In this document: piece by piece, positions 1-6,975 of the stretch
Numbering within the stretch: position 1 is the stretch's first letter
Layout: the number at the start of each line of letters is the position of its first letter
Source of the DNA: Elusimicrobiota bacterium
Lineage (GTDB): Bacteria > CG03
DNA: 7,047 nt
Assembly: GCA_021161625.1 (NCBI GenBank)
Contig: JAGHAG010000002.1
Location: 1 to 7,047 of the forward strand
Reading direction: 5' to 3'
Made by a program: the position numbers and the translations under genes
The notes under the pieces: generated by a model
Databases searched by the model: none
Told to the model about the DNA's origin: nothing
The model's input: only the letters and a program-made list of their open reading frames with translations

Positions 1-709
1 ATTTTTTTGTATAGACAATTTTCTTCTTTAAATCAATTTTTTTAACTTCTGAATTCAGAATTATGTTTTTTCCACTGACAATGGGTTTTATAATTTGCGA
101 AATTCCGCCTTTTTGAGGATAGTAAAATTCAACATTGTATCCTGCATTCTGCGAAAAATTCTTATCCCTTGCACCTTCAAGAACCTTCTTTTTGTCGGGC
201 TGCGGGACAAATCTTCCCATCCATAAAGTCGTAAGTTTATTGAGTTTGATTTTCCACAATTTCTCATTATAGGGTTTAAAGAAAATCGCATACATGGTTT
301 TTCCAAATGAACTCTGCGCCCACAGGGAAAAAATTTTTGAGGAAGTCGCCTTTGCTTTAAGAAAGTCCAAAATTGCTTTTTCTTTAACTTCACGAGGGAT
401 ATGTGCAAGGTGATACTGAAATGGGTAAGGAATAAATCTTTCAAAAAGCCAGATGTATGCGTATCTCGTGTGTTTTACAAGTGGAACCTTGAGATGCTTT
501 TCAATAAAGTTCTTCCATTTTATGTTTTTAAAATGAAGAAGATGCCCTGTATAGTCAAAGAAAAATCCTCTGAATTTTTGCGTTCTGCAAAGACCACCAG
601 GTTCAGATTCTTTTTCAAGCAAAACAGGATTTATGCCTTTTTTTTGCAAAAAGTGTGCGGTTGCAAGTCCTGTAAGCCCTGCTCCAAAAATAACAACTCT
701 ATTCTTCAC
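1..709 (-). CDS. FAD-dependent oxidoreductase, protoporphyrinogen-oxidase / UDP-galactopyranose-mutase-like (partial, C-terminus beyond window)
   Basis: A GTG-started reading frame stays open for 236 codons and runs off the left edge. The N-terminus has a Rossmann FAD-binding fingerprint: VVIFGAGLTGLATA with glycines at residues 9, 11 and 14, the ribose-binding acidic residue in LLEKE at 32, and PGGLC at 37-41. Later motifs are FDYTGHLLHF (51-60), PYPFQ (94-98) and FFKPYNEKLW (143-152). These recall the NAD_binding_8 / amine-oxidoreductase superfamily (COG1232-like) and, more distantly, UDP-galactopyranose mutase. The protein is probably cytosolic or membrane-peripheral. Its substrate cannot be told; heme, carotenoid or sugar-nucleotide chemistry are all possible. 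The start is chosen because GTG at 709-707 overlaps the TGA of the preceding gene (GTGA), the Rossmann strand begins four residues later, and no better start fits. The upstream Shine-Dalgarno is weak, so translation is probably coupled. The superfamily call is firm; the specific function is open. Confidence 0.85.
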   Translation of the reverse strand, partial: MKNRVVIFGAGLTGLATAHFLQKKGINPVLLEKESEPGGLCRTQKFRGFFFDYTGHLLHFKNIKWKNFIEKHLKVPLVKHTRYAYIWLFERFIPYPFQYHLAHIPREVKEKAILDFLKAKATSSKIFSLWAQSSFGKTMYAIFFKPYNEKLWKIKLNKLTTLWMGRFVPQPDKKKVLEGARDKNFSQNAGYNVEFYYPQKGGISQIIKPIVSGKNIILNSEVKKIDLKKKIVYTKK

Positions 710-3669
710 CAGTTTAGCCCAACCTTAAAATAAGATGCTATATTTTTTTCATCTCCAAGCATTCTCGCCCTGTCAAATGAGAAGAAAAGAGGATAACTTT
801 CAAAAAGAAATGTCGCAAGCCTGAAGCCAAATCCAACGGAACTGTAAAAATTTTCTCTCTTAAATTCGCTTCTTTTTTCAAATGGCAACCCCGTATCATA
901 GAACAAAACACACTTTAAATTTTTAAAAAATATGGGTGGTATCAGCCACCAGAGATTATAGTTAATTTCGCGAAATAAATAAAATCTGTATTCAGCACTC
1001 ATCATAAAAAAGCGGGTTTCAGAAGGAATGTCTGAAGGCAGAGCCCTGATTCTATCCCATCTGGAAGGGTCAAACATTTCAGGCGTTTTTCCCCATGAAA
1101 AAAGACCGAGAAATCTTAAAGCAAGAATTCTATTCGGAAAGGTTATGGGAATAAAAAACTGACTTTCTGTATAAAGGGATTTATAGTGGTAATCAGAATT
1201 TGGAAAATTTAAACTCTTTACAATGCTTAAGTTTGCTCTGGAACCTGAAACAACATCAATGTATCTGTATATAGCATAATCCCTCACATAGGACAACAAA
1301 ACTTTATTTTCAAAAGTTGCAAAATATAGGCGACTTTCCCAGTCAATTAAATCTTTGTCTTTTTCCCTTATGAAATAAAGTTCCAGACGATTACACCTGT
1401 TTAAAAATCTTGCAAGAAAAAGCCCGTATCTCTGCGTTAAATCATCTCCAACGAGAACATCCGTCCCGTCTTCCTTTGTAAGCCAGCGTGTGCTTCTGTA
1501 CCCTTCAAGAAGTAAGCCAAAATAGGTTTTCCATCTTTTGCAAATATAATTTATTGAATAATCCAGATCTTTTGTTGAACTAAGCCACTGGGCATACAGG
1601 TTTATGGTGTGTTCCCCTGAAAAATCTGAAATCTGAAAGTAATTTAAAAGGTAAAAATCCACATCCCCTTCAGCAAAAACAAACATTCCAAGAGGATAAA
1701 AAAGGTCAAAAGAAAATTTTGTTTTATATTTGTGGATATTTAACGGAGAGAATTGCGTTTCTGAGATTTGTTGGGGCTTTTTTACCTGCTCATTCGAAAT
1801 TCCTGCTGTTATTTTTTTCTCATCGCTTGCCCTGAGAGGAATTGGCTTCTCTCCTGCAAGGTCTATCCCTCTTTTAAGAAAATCCATTTCAGTTTCATCC
1901 TGTGCAATCCTGTTTGAAAATTTTTTGAGCAAATACGCATTTCTGCTTCCCTGCCACTGTGCTGTAAAAAGAATTTCACCACTTTTTGAAATTGAAAACT
2001 CAAAAATTCCTGTCTTTATATCCGTAAGATTTAGGGCTTGCTCAAAATTCATACTGCTTAATGAAACCCTGTAAATATCAGCAAAGGAATTTTTGTGGCT
2101 TATAAAATAAAGAAAGGCGTGGGAAATTTCAGGTTCCTTTTCATCAAAGGGTGTGGCAGTCAGCCACTTTTTTTCAAGGGTTTTTAAATTAAGTTCTCTT
2201 AAATCAAGCTGTTCATTTCTTTCACAGGAATAGATAATCCTCTCATTTTCCACTGTAAGGGAATCTTCAAAATCCCTGTCATTTGTGAGATTTTTAAAAA
2301 CTTTATCCTTAAAAAGAAAAATATCACTCTGACAATTTTTATCCGCAGCAAAAACAATGCTTCCGTCCTCTAAAAATGCCATGTCTCTTACATCTGTAAA
2401 GGGGAGTTTTACTTCTTTTTTTAATTTTTTCTGATATGAAAAAAGGTAGAGTTTTCCATTGTGCCATCCTGTAAAAAAAATTTTATCCCTGAAACTTCTA
2501 ACCCTGTCTATCCTTTCAAAATAATTCTTTTTTGTTTTTAAGATTCTTTTTCTGCCGTCTTCGTCAACAAGGAAAATCTCCTCATAACCAACACCGTCAT
2601 AAATAAAGCCAAATTTATCTTTATAAAAAAAGGGGGACCTTGCCCAGTAAAATTTGTAATCAGGATTCAGTTTCTTTGCAATGTCATCAGGTGCGTTTCT
2701 GTTTTTTGAACTTTCTTCATATAAATCCTCGAGATAATTTTGAAAAAGCCTATCAAAACCTTTCGGCGTTAAATTAAAAACATTTTTTAAAGCAAGTCCC
2801 TGTTCCCAGACCTGTGGGAATTGTCTTACAAGTTCAACAACCTTCTTTGAACCGAATTTTCTTGAGATGAAGAAAAACATCTTCTGCGACTGTTTGTAGG
2901 CAAGATGGACCCGATACCCCTCAAGATGTTCAAATGAAACCATGTGGCTGCAGGGTAAAATCAATTTATTTAAATACAAATCTCTTAGAATTGCCCCATC
3001 CTCTGCATCCCATATATCAGAGGTGTATTCTGCAATTCCCTCTGCAATCCAAAGAGGGATTGGATAAACAAGCAATCTGACAAGGGATAAGGAACGCCAG
3101 AAACCACCATACCAGAGTTCAAATGAGGTTATATGCGTAAATTCGTGTCTGATGAGATGCTCCATTTCTTTTCTGGATGTGTGAACAGGCATTACAAATC
3201 TATTTTTAAAAGGTTCAGAAAATCCCCCTGTCCCCCAGAAAGTTTCGGAAATTCTGTTTGCATGAAATTCTGGCGGACTTTGAAAAAGAAAAAGATTCGG
3301 TTTGAGATTGTATGAAACTTTAAAGAATCTTTCGTATTCGTGATAAGTTTTGTCTAAAATTTCAAATGCCTCTCTTAATTTCGGCTTAACTTCAGGATAA
3401 AAAAATATGTTGAAATTTTTTCCCTCATAGAAAGACCAATTGAAGTTTTTGATTATGAGAGGATTTTTTCCGAAATCAAGGCAGTAACCATTTGTAAAAA
3501 ATAAAATTAAAAAAAAGAGCCCTAACCCGCATAAAGCGGAAATCCTAAATTCTAATATCGAAACTCTAAACAAATCCAAAACAAACTTCTTTGTCTTTGT
3601 TTGGAAAATTTGGATTTTAGTCATTTGAATTTGTTTAGGATTTAGTATTTCGGATTTAGAATTTGTCAT
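706..3669 (-). CDS. Exported metallopeptidase-like / TolB-like propeller / outer-membrane beta-barrel protein
   Basis: The product is 987 residues from the ATG at 3669, chosen because AAAGGAGGT lies 10 bases upstream. A TTG 48 bases further out (3717) would extend the frame but has no ribosome binding site. Residues 2-44 are encoded by a dispersed AT-rich repeat. A signal-peptide-like hydrophobic core follows at about 45-60 (LFFLILFF). Residues 75-320 look like a peptidase MA / gluzincin domain, with zinc motif HEFTH (175-179) and WIAEGIAEY (207-215), where E210 is the likely third ligand. Residues 340-585 contain beta-rich repeats such as DIFLF, DIYRVS and NLTD, resembling a TolB/PD40 propeller. 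A polar linker (590-645) leads to alternating aromatic strands ending YFKVGLNW; a terminal aromatic residue is typical of barrels inserted by the BAM complex. The predicted location is the outer membrane. Whether the peptidase acts on protein is unknown. The domain calls rest on motifs only, and the barrel is the least certain. No symbol is justified. Confidence 0.85.
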   Translation of the reverse strand: MTNSKSEILNPKQIQMTKIQIFQTKTKKFVLDLFRVSILEFRISALCGLGLFFLILFFTNGYCLDFGKNPLIIKNFNWSFYEGKNFNIFFYPEVKPKLREAFEILDKTYHEYERFFKVSYNLKPNLFLFQSPPEFHANRISETFWGTGGFSEPFKNRFVMPVHTSRKEMEHLIRHEFTHITSFELWYGGFWRSLSLVRLLVYPIPLWIAEGIAEYTSDIWDAEDGAILRDLYLNKLILPCSHMVSFEHLEGYRVHLAYKQSQKMFFFISRKFGSKKVVELVRQFPQVWEQGLALKNVFNLTPKGFDRLFQNYLEDLYEESSKNRNAPDDIAKKLNPDYKFYWARSPFFYKDKFGFIYDGVGYEEIFLVDEDGRKRILKTKKNYFERIDRVRSFRDKIFFTGWHNGKLYLFSYQKKLKKEVKLPFTDVRDMAFLEDGSIVFAADKNCQSDIFLFKDKVFKNLTNDRDFEDSLTVENERIIYSCERNEQLDLRELNLKTLEKKWLTATPFDEKEPEISHAFLYFISHKNSFADIYRVSLSSMNFEQALNLTDIKTGIFEFSISKSGEILFTAQWQGSRNAYLLKKFSNRIAQDETEMDFLKRGIDLAGEKPIPLRASDEKKITAGISNEQVKKPQQISETQFSPLNIHKYKTKFSFDLFYPLGMFVFAEGDVDFYLLNYFQISDFSGEHTINLYAQWLSSTKDLDYSINYICKRWKTYFGLLLEGYRSTRWLTKEDGTDVLVGDDLTQRYGLFLARFLNRCNRLELYFIREKDKDLIDWESRLYFATFENKVLLSYVRDYAIYRYIDVVSGSRANLSIVKSLNFPNSDYHYKSLYTESQFFIPITFPNRILALRFLGLFSWGKTPEMFDPSRWDRIRALPSDIPSETRFFMMSAEYRFYLFREINYNLWWLIPPIFFKNLKCVLFYDTGLPFEKRSEFKRENFYSSVGFGFRLATFLFESYPLFFSFDRARMLGDEKNIASYFKVGLNW
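3481..3537 (-). other. Signal-peptide hydrophobic core of the large exported protein
   Basis: These codons encode residues 45-63 of the 987-residue protein: a run of Leu, Phe, Ile and Gly followed by TNGYC. The segment resembles the h-region of a Sec signal peptide. No canonical lipobox is visible, because tyrosine precedes the cysteine, so this is more likely a signal peptidase I substrate or an uncleaved anchor than a lipoprotein. It is preceded by about 44 mostly polar residues, far longer than a normal n-region, all encoded by the repeat. Confidence 0.6.
3540..3664. repeat. AT-rich imperfect palindromic dispersed repeat, copy A (inside a coding sequence)
   Basis: This is a long imperfect inverted repeat built from variations on AAATCCTAAA and CTAAACAAATTC. 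Paired arms include 3547-3555 with 3656-3664 (9 bp), 3566-3575 with 3629-3638 (10 bp), and an inner CAAA-rich arm near 3576-3585 with 3596-3604. It shares an exact 21-base inverted match (3623-3643 against 6909-6929) and an exact 16-base direct match, AAATCCTAAATTCTAA (3540-3555 against 6888-6903), with the repeat upstream of plsC. It begins two bases after the ATG of the large gene (3669-3667) and stays open in that frame. Its base composition differs from the flanking codons. Confidence 0.8.
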
Positions 3670-3678
3670 AGTTGAAAT

Positions 3679-3687
3679 ACCTCCTTT
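3679..3687 (-). promoter_or_regulatory. Strong ribosome binding site that fixes the start of the large exported protein at 3669
   Basis: The minus strand reads AAAGGAGGT followed by a 10-base spacer and ATG at 3669. This is a near-perfect complement to the 16S rRNA 3' end and much stronger than anything before the TTG at 3717. It therefore supports initiation immediately before the repeat-encoded leader. Confidence 0.85.
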
Positions 3688-3750
3688 AGCATCGAGCAAG
3701 CAAAATTTGTTTGCCAAAAAAACAAAGATTTTACGAGTAAGAGACTAATT

Positions 3751-5388
3751 TTACTCTTTTTTGAGAATATCACCTATACTGAATCCTGAAGGTTTTGTTG
3801 AAATATACTGCTTGATTGTTGCCTCTTCCTTTTTCTTTTCAAGTTCCTTTATACTTACTTCTATCTGCCTTGTATTTTCATTTGCTTCAAGGACAGCCGC
3901 CTCAATCTGCTGACCAACTTTAAAATCATTAAAATTATCCCTTTTCTTTGAATCTATCTGCGAAATGTGAATGAATCCTCTCAATCCGTCAGGAAATTCC
4001 ACATACAATCTATCTGGTTTTATTTTTGTGACGGTTGCTTTTACAATTTTTCCCTTTGGATAGTTCGCGAATGGAGATGGTTTCATCTGCTTTAGACCGA
4101 GATAAATTTTTTGCTCGGATGGAGTTACTTTTAAAACCTTTGCCTGAATTTCCTCTCCTAAATGCACAACCTCCTGAGGGTCTGCTATTTTCCTTTCCCA
4201 GACAAAATCCTTTATCATTATAAATCCCTCAAGTCCATTTCCAAGTTCGACAAAAGCGCCATTTTTTGTCAAACTTTTTATTCTGCCTGAAACAACGCTT
4301 CCTTCAGGATGTTCTTCTTTAAACTTAACCCATGGGTTTTCCCCTGCTTCTTTTAAACTCAGAGCAATTCTTTTGTTTTCTTTGTTTATATTTAGAATTT
4401 TCACGAGAATTTTCTCACCTGTTTTTAAAATTTCTTCAGGTTTGCCCACACCAAACCATGAAATTTCGCTTATATGCAAAAGACCCTCAAGACCAGGTTC
4501 AAGTTCAACAAAAGCACCATAAGGCAAAATGCTTTTTACAATCCCTTCTACAATATCACCAACTTTGTATTTTTCGTCAACTGTCTCCCACGGCTGAGGT
4601 ATTGTTTCTCTTAAACTCAGAGAAACACGATTCTGGGTTTTGTTCAAATTTATAATTTTTACTTTTATTTTTTGTCCCACTTTAAGTTCATCTGAGACCT
4701 TTTCTGTCCTTCCCCATGAGATATCCTTTATGTGCAAAAGCCCCTCAAATCCACCTATGTCAACAAATGCTCCAAAATCTGTTATGCTTTTTACAATTCC
4801 TTCCCTTATTTCTCCAAGCCTTGCATTTTGCCAGAACTCCTCAAGTTTTCGTTTATACTGGGGCTCAGCAACTGCTCTCCAAGAAACAACAATATCTTTT
4901 TTGGATGCATCATACTTTATAACTTTTACAGGAACAACTTTCCCTATAACCGAACGGATATTCTTTACAGGGGGATAACCTATTTGTGAATTTGGCATAA
5001 AAGCCTCTACCTCAGAGTCGGAAAATCTAACTTTAACTCCCCCCTTTATTTTTTCAATAATTTTCACTTCAAGAATTTCACTTTTCTTAAATGCTTCCTC
5101 AATTTTATCCTCAAGAATTCTCTTTTTTGCCTCTATGTGTGATAAAACAGGATAACCATCTCTTCCTGAAAAAGTTTTCACCAGAACATCTATTTCATCA
5201 CCAATTTGTAAATGCCCTATTTTTTCCAGTTCCCCAAGAGGAATAATCCCTTCTGATTTTGCCCCAAAGTCAACAACAATCCCCATTGTATCAGATATCT
5301 CCACCACCTTCCCTTTTACAATTTTTCCACTTGAAACCGATGGTATCTCATCCAGATACTCTTTCATCAAATCTTTCATCTCATCCAT
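3751..5388 (-). CDS. rpsA: Small ribosomal subunit protein S1 (six S1 domains)
   Basis: This mRNA-binding ribosomal protein helps the 30S subunit capture and unfold messages. The product is 545 residues, close to the roughly 550 of six-domain S1 proteins. S1 (OB-fold) repeats lie at about 20-85, 103-171, 190-260, 274-345, 361-433 and 444-514. Repeats 3 and 4 are the most canonical, with DFGAFVDIGGFEGLLHI (204-220) and YGAFVELEPGLEGLLHISEISW (split around 290-311). The first two are more divergent, as expected for the ribosome-docking half. A charged tail ends in SIGDILKKE. ATG at 5388 is preferred because AGGAG sits 6 bases upstream; the in-frame TTG two codons earlier directly abuts that site and would have no spacer. 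Only 9 bases separate the gene from the ispH stop. The ispH-rpsA adjacency is well known, and in some Clostridia the two are fused. The family call is very secure. Confidence 0.96.
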   Translation of the reverse strand: MDEMKDLMKEYLDEIPSVSSGKIVKGKVVEISDTMGIVVDFGAKSEGIIPLGELEKIGHLQIGDEIDVLVKTFSGRDGYPVLSHIEAKKRILEDKIEEAFKKSEILEVKIIEKIKGGVKVRFSDSEVEAFMPNSQIGYPPVKNIRSVIGKVVPVKVIKYDASKKDIVVSWRAVAEPQYKRKLEEFWQNARLGEIREGIVKSITDFGAFVDIGGFEGLLHIKDISWGRTEKVSDELKVGQKIKVKIINLNKTQNRVSLSLRETIPQPWETVDEKYKVGDIVEGIVKSILPYGAFVELEPGLEGLLHISEISWFGVGKPEEILKTGEKILVKILNINKENKRIALSLKEAGENPWVKFKEEHPEGSVVSGRIKSLTKNGAFVELGNGLEGFIMIKDFVWERKIADPQEVVHLGEEIQAKVLKVTPSEQKIYLGLKQMKPSPFANYPKGKIVKATVTKIKPDRLYVEFPDGLRGFIHISQIDSKKRDNFNDFKVGQQIEAAVLEANENTRQIEVSIKELEKKKEEATIKQYISTKPSGFSIGDILKKE

Positions 5389-5394
5389 TTCCAA

Positions 5395-5399
5395 CTCCT
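5395..5399 (-). promoter_or_regulatory. Ribosome binding site of rpsA, overlapping the ispH stop
   Basis: AGGAG on the minus strand shares bases with the TAG stop of ispH (TAGGAG) and lies 6 bases before the ATG at 5388. Ribosomes ending ispH therefore sit on the rpsA initiation site, which favours coupling. The site rules out the TTG at 5394 as start. Confidence 0.8.
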
Positions 5400-6219
5400 A
5401 CAGTTTTTTTGCAATTTCCTTTATCAATCTCATCGGGGTTGATGCCCCAGATGTTAAAAAAATCGGATATTCAATTTTAATTTTTTCCAATTCTTCTGCG
5501 TCTGACACAATCTCAGCCCTTGTAAATTTTCTCAAAATCTTTGCAAGGTGCTTTGTATTGCTGCTTTTTTTATCTCCAACTATTATAACCATTTTTGAGT
5601 TTTTTGCAAGTTTTATTGCTTCTTTTCTTCTGGCTTCAACCTCTCCGCAGATGGTGTTTATAATGAGAATTTTACGGGTTTTTTCAATGAGTTTTCTGGA
5701 AATTCTGAGGAACATTTCCTTGTCAATTGTTGACTGACAGATAACAGCGCAGGGCGGGAGAATCTTTATATTTTCTAAATCTGAATCTTTAAAAACAACC
5801 AAAGCATCTTTTCCTGCATGGGAAATAAATGCCTTAACCTCAGGATGGTTAGGATTTCCTATAATTATTATTTTAAATTTCTGCTTTTTTAATTCCTCTA
5901 TCAGGTGATGGACTCTTTTTAAAATCTGGCAGGTAAAATCAAAAATTCTGCAGTTTTTCTTTTTAAGTTGTTTTAGCGTTTCAACAGGAATACCATGGGC
6001 TCGTACAATAAAATTTGCATTTTCCGGAATCTGGGAAATATCATCTACAACTTTTAAACCTAAACTTTTGAGTTCTTCTATTACAAACGAATTGTGTATC
6101 AGGTCGCCTATGCAATAGACATTTTTTTTGCTTTTGAGAACTTTCTCTGTTTCCTTAACTGCTTTTGTAACTCCTGTGCAGAAACCACAAAATCTTGCGA
6201 TAAAAATTTCTTTATTCAT
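5398..6219 (-). CDS. ispH: 4-hydroxy-3-methylbut-2-enyl diphosphate reductase (IspH/LytB)
   Basis: IspH performs the last step of the MEP pathway in the cytosol, reducing HMBPP to IPP and DMAPP with an iron-sulfur cluster. The product is 273 residues, slightly shorter than usual. The three cluster cysteines are present: C14 in GFCTGV, C97 in FDFTC and C191 in NTIC. Substrate-pocket residues also appear kept: H42 (IHN), H75 (RAHG), H125 and E127 (NHPE), T164 (QST), S219-S220-N221 and S260 (GAST). Several surrounding residues depart from the family pattern: DATCP is DFTCQ, the first histidine of IGHxGHPE is asparagine (IGNPNHPE), the ATxxRQ after the third cysteine reads EVEARRK, and there is an extra cysteine at 11. 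The retained catalytic set argues for a working but divergent enzyme. It overlaps plsC by 8 bases and precedes rpsA. Confidence 0.95.
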   Translation of the reverse strand: MNKEIFIARFCGFCTGVTKAVKETEKVLKSKKNVYCIGDLIHNSFVIEELKSLGLKVVDDISQIPENANFIVRAHGIPVETLKQLKKKNCRIFDFTCQILKRVHHLIEELKKQKFKIIIIGNPNHPEVKAFISHAGKDALVVFKDSDLENIKILPPCAVICQSTIDKEMFLRISRKLIEKTRKILIINTICGEVEARRKEAIKLAKNSKMVIIVGDKKSSNTKHLAKILRKFTRAEIVSDAEELEKIKIEYPIFLTSGASTPMRLIKEIAKKL

Positions 6220-6793
6220 CCATTATCTCCAGAATTTTTTGTTTTATTTTCTGTGAAATTTTTTCTGCAACCTCTTTTGAAAATTTTTCACCTCTTTCCT
6301 CAACATCAAACGGTTTTCCAAACCTGACTTCAAATTTTTTGAATCTCATCCATCTGTCAGTCCCCTTTATGTAGATGGGAACAACTTTTTTCTTCGTATT
6401 GTAAATGATATAGGATATGGCTCTTTTTATTTCACCAAGTTTTAAAGTCGGGTCTTTTTTTCTTGTGCCTTCAGGAAAAATAAGAACATTTTTATCTGCA
6501 TTTAAAAGAGATATGGCTTTTCTAAATGCGCCTCTGTCAAAGGTGCTCCTGTCAACTGGAAATGCATGAAGTTTTCTTAAATACCACCCAAAAATCGGGT
6601 TTTTGAAAAGTTCTTTTTTTGCCATAAAGTAGAGGGATTTTTGCGTTGAGGCAGCAATAACAGGTGGGTCAAAGTTGGAAAGATGGTTTGGGCACAAAAT
6701 CACACCACCCCGCGGAATATTGCCATAAACTTTAAGCCGAAAAAAAATTTTTACAAAAAAATAAGCTGCCCACCGGGTAAACCAATAAATCAT
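6212..6793 (-). CDS. plsC: 1-acyl-sn-glycerol-3-phosphate acyltransferase (PlsC family)
   Basis: The likely reaction is acylation of lysophosphatidic acid to phosphatidic acid at the cytoplasmic membrane. The product is 193 residues, typical of short bacterial PlsC proteins. The acyltransferase blocks appear in order: NHLSNFD with the HxxxxD pair H37/D42, FPVDR at 78-82 (block II), FPEGTR at 106-111 (block III, phosphate binding) and VVPIYI at 137-142 (block IV). The N-terminus is aromatic and hydrophobic (about 1-20), suited to membrane association. After block III the usual FKxG reads EIKRA, a mild departure. The ATG at 6793 has AGGGG 10 bases upstream. This is the first gene of the visible leftward operon and overlaps ispH by 8 bases. 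Another lysophospholipid or lipid A-related acyl acceptor cannot be excluded. Confidence 0.92.
   Translation of the reverse strand: MIYWFTRWAAYFFVKIFFRLKVYGNIPRGGVILCPNHLSNFDPPVIAASTQKSLYFMAKKELFKNPIFGWYLRKLHAFPVDRSTFDRGAFRKAISLLNADKNVLIFPEGTRKKDPTLKLGEIKRAISYIIYNTKKKVVPIYIKGTDRWMRFKKFEVRFGKPFDVEERGEKFSKEVAEKISQKIKQKILEIMDE
6227..6230 (-). promoter_or_regulatory. Ribosome binding site of ispH inside the 3' end of plsC
   Basis: GGAG on the minus strand lies 7 bases before the ispH ATG (6219) and is embedded in the last codons of plsC. It supports that start and translation of the overlapping pair from a single message. Confidence 0.65.
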
Positions 6794-6841
6794 ATTTCCA
6801 TTTCCCCTATCACTTTATTTAATTGGCGAGAGGTTTCTGGC

Positions 6842-6885
6842 AGGGCTATATGTGGTTTCAAAGCGTTAGTTTTGCCCATAGCCCT
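6842..6885. repeat. Inverted repeat upstream of plsC (AGGGCTAT / ATAGCCCT)
   Basis: AGGGCTAT at 6842-6849 and ATAGCCCT at 6878-6885 form a perfect 8-bp stem around a 28-base loop. It lies 49-92 bases before the plsC start and directly abuts the AT-rich repeat. It could be a transcript structure, an operator or the trace of an insertion; no T-run follows on either strand, so it is not an obvious terminator. Confidence 0.5.
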
Positions 6886-6887
6886 AC

Positions 6888-6955
6888 AAATCCTAAATTC
6901 TAAATCCCAAATCCTAAACAAATTCAAATTACCAAAATTCAAATGTCCAAAACCC
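6888..6955. repeat. AT-rich dispersed repeat, copy B (intergenic)
   Basis: This is a run of near-repeating units on the theme AAATCCTAAATTCTAA, AAATCCTAAACAAATTC and CAAAATTCAAATGTCC. It matches copy A within the large gene by a 16-base direct identity (6888-6903) and a 21-base inverted identity (6909-6929), with weaker similarity on to about 6955. Only one arm is obvious here, so it may be a truncated or single-arm relative of the palindromic copy. Confidence 0.75.
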
Positions 6956-6975
6956 TTCCCTCTTTTAGTTGATAA

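Noticed and set aside
47..60. Perfect 14-base palindrome TTCTGAATTCAGAA
   Set aside because: It lies within the oxidoreductase coding frame with no companion copies; a chance palindrome in AT-rich code is sufficient explanation.
88..444. Minus-strand 118-codon open frame
   Set aside because: It is an out-of-frame shadow of the oxidoreductase gene, whose frame shows clear FAD-binding motifs.
3540..3664. CRISPR-like array
   Set aside because: The units are irregular, degenerate and arranged as a palindrome, with no constant-length spacers.
3670..3717. N-terminal extension of the large protein from TTG at 3717
   Set aside because: It has no ribosome binding site, and the extension would translate the strong AAAGGAGGT site that serves the ATG at 3669.
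3735..3762. GAGTAA/TTACTC hairpin followed by a T-run on the plus strand as a terminator
   Set aside because: There is no plus-strand gene to terminate. The stem is only 6 AT-rich base pairs with a 10-base loop, and most of the T-run side is rpsA coding sequence.
4332..4989. Plus-strand open frames opposite rpsA
   Set aside because: They are antisense shadows of the conserved S1 repeats, with low-complexity products and no ribosome binding sites noted.
5389..5394. TTG start for rpsA two codons before the ATG
   Set aside because: AGGAG directly touches the TTG, leaving no spacer, while the ATG at 5388 has a 6-base spacer.
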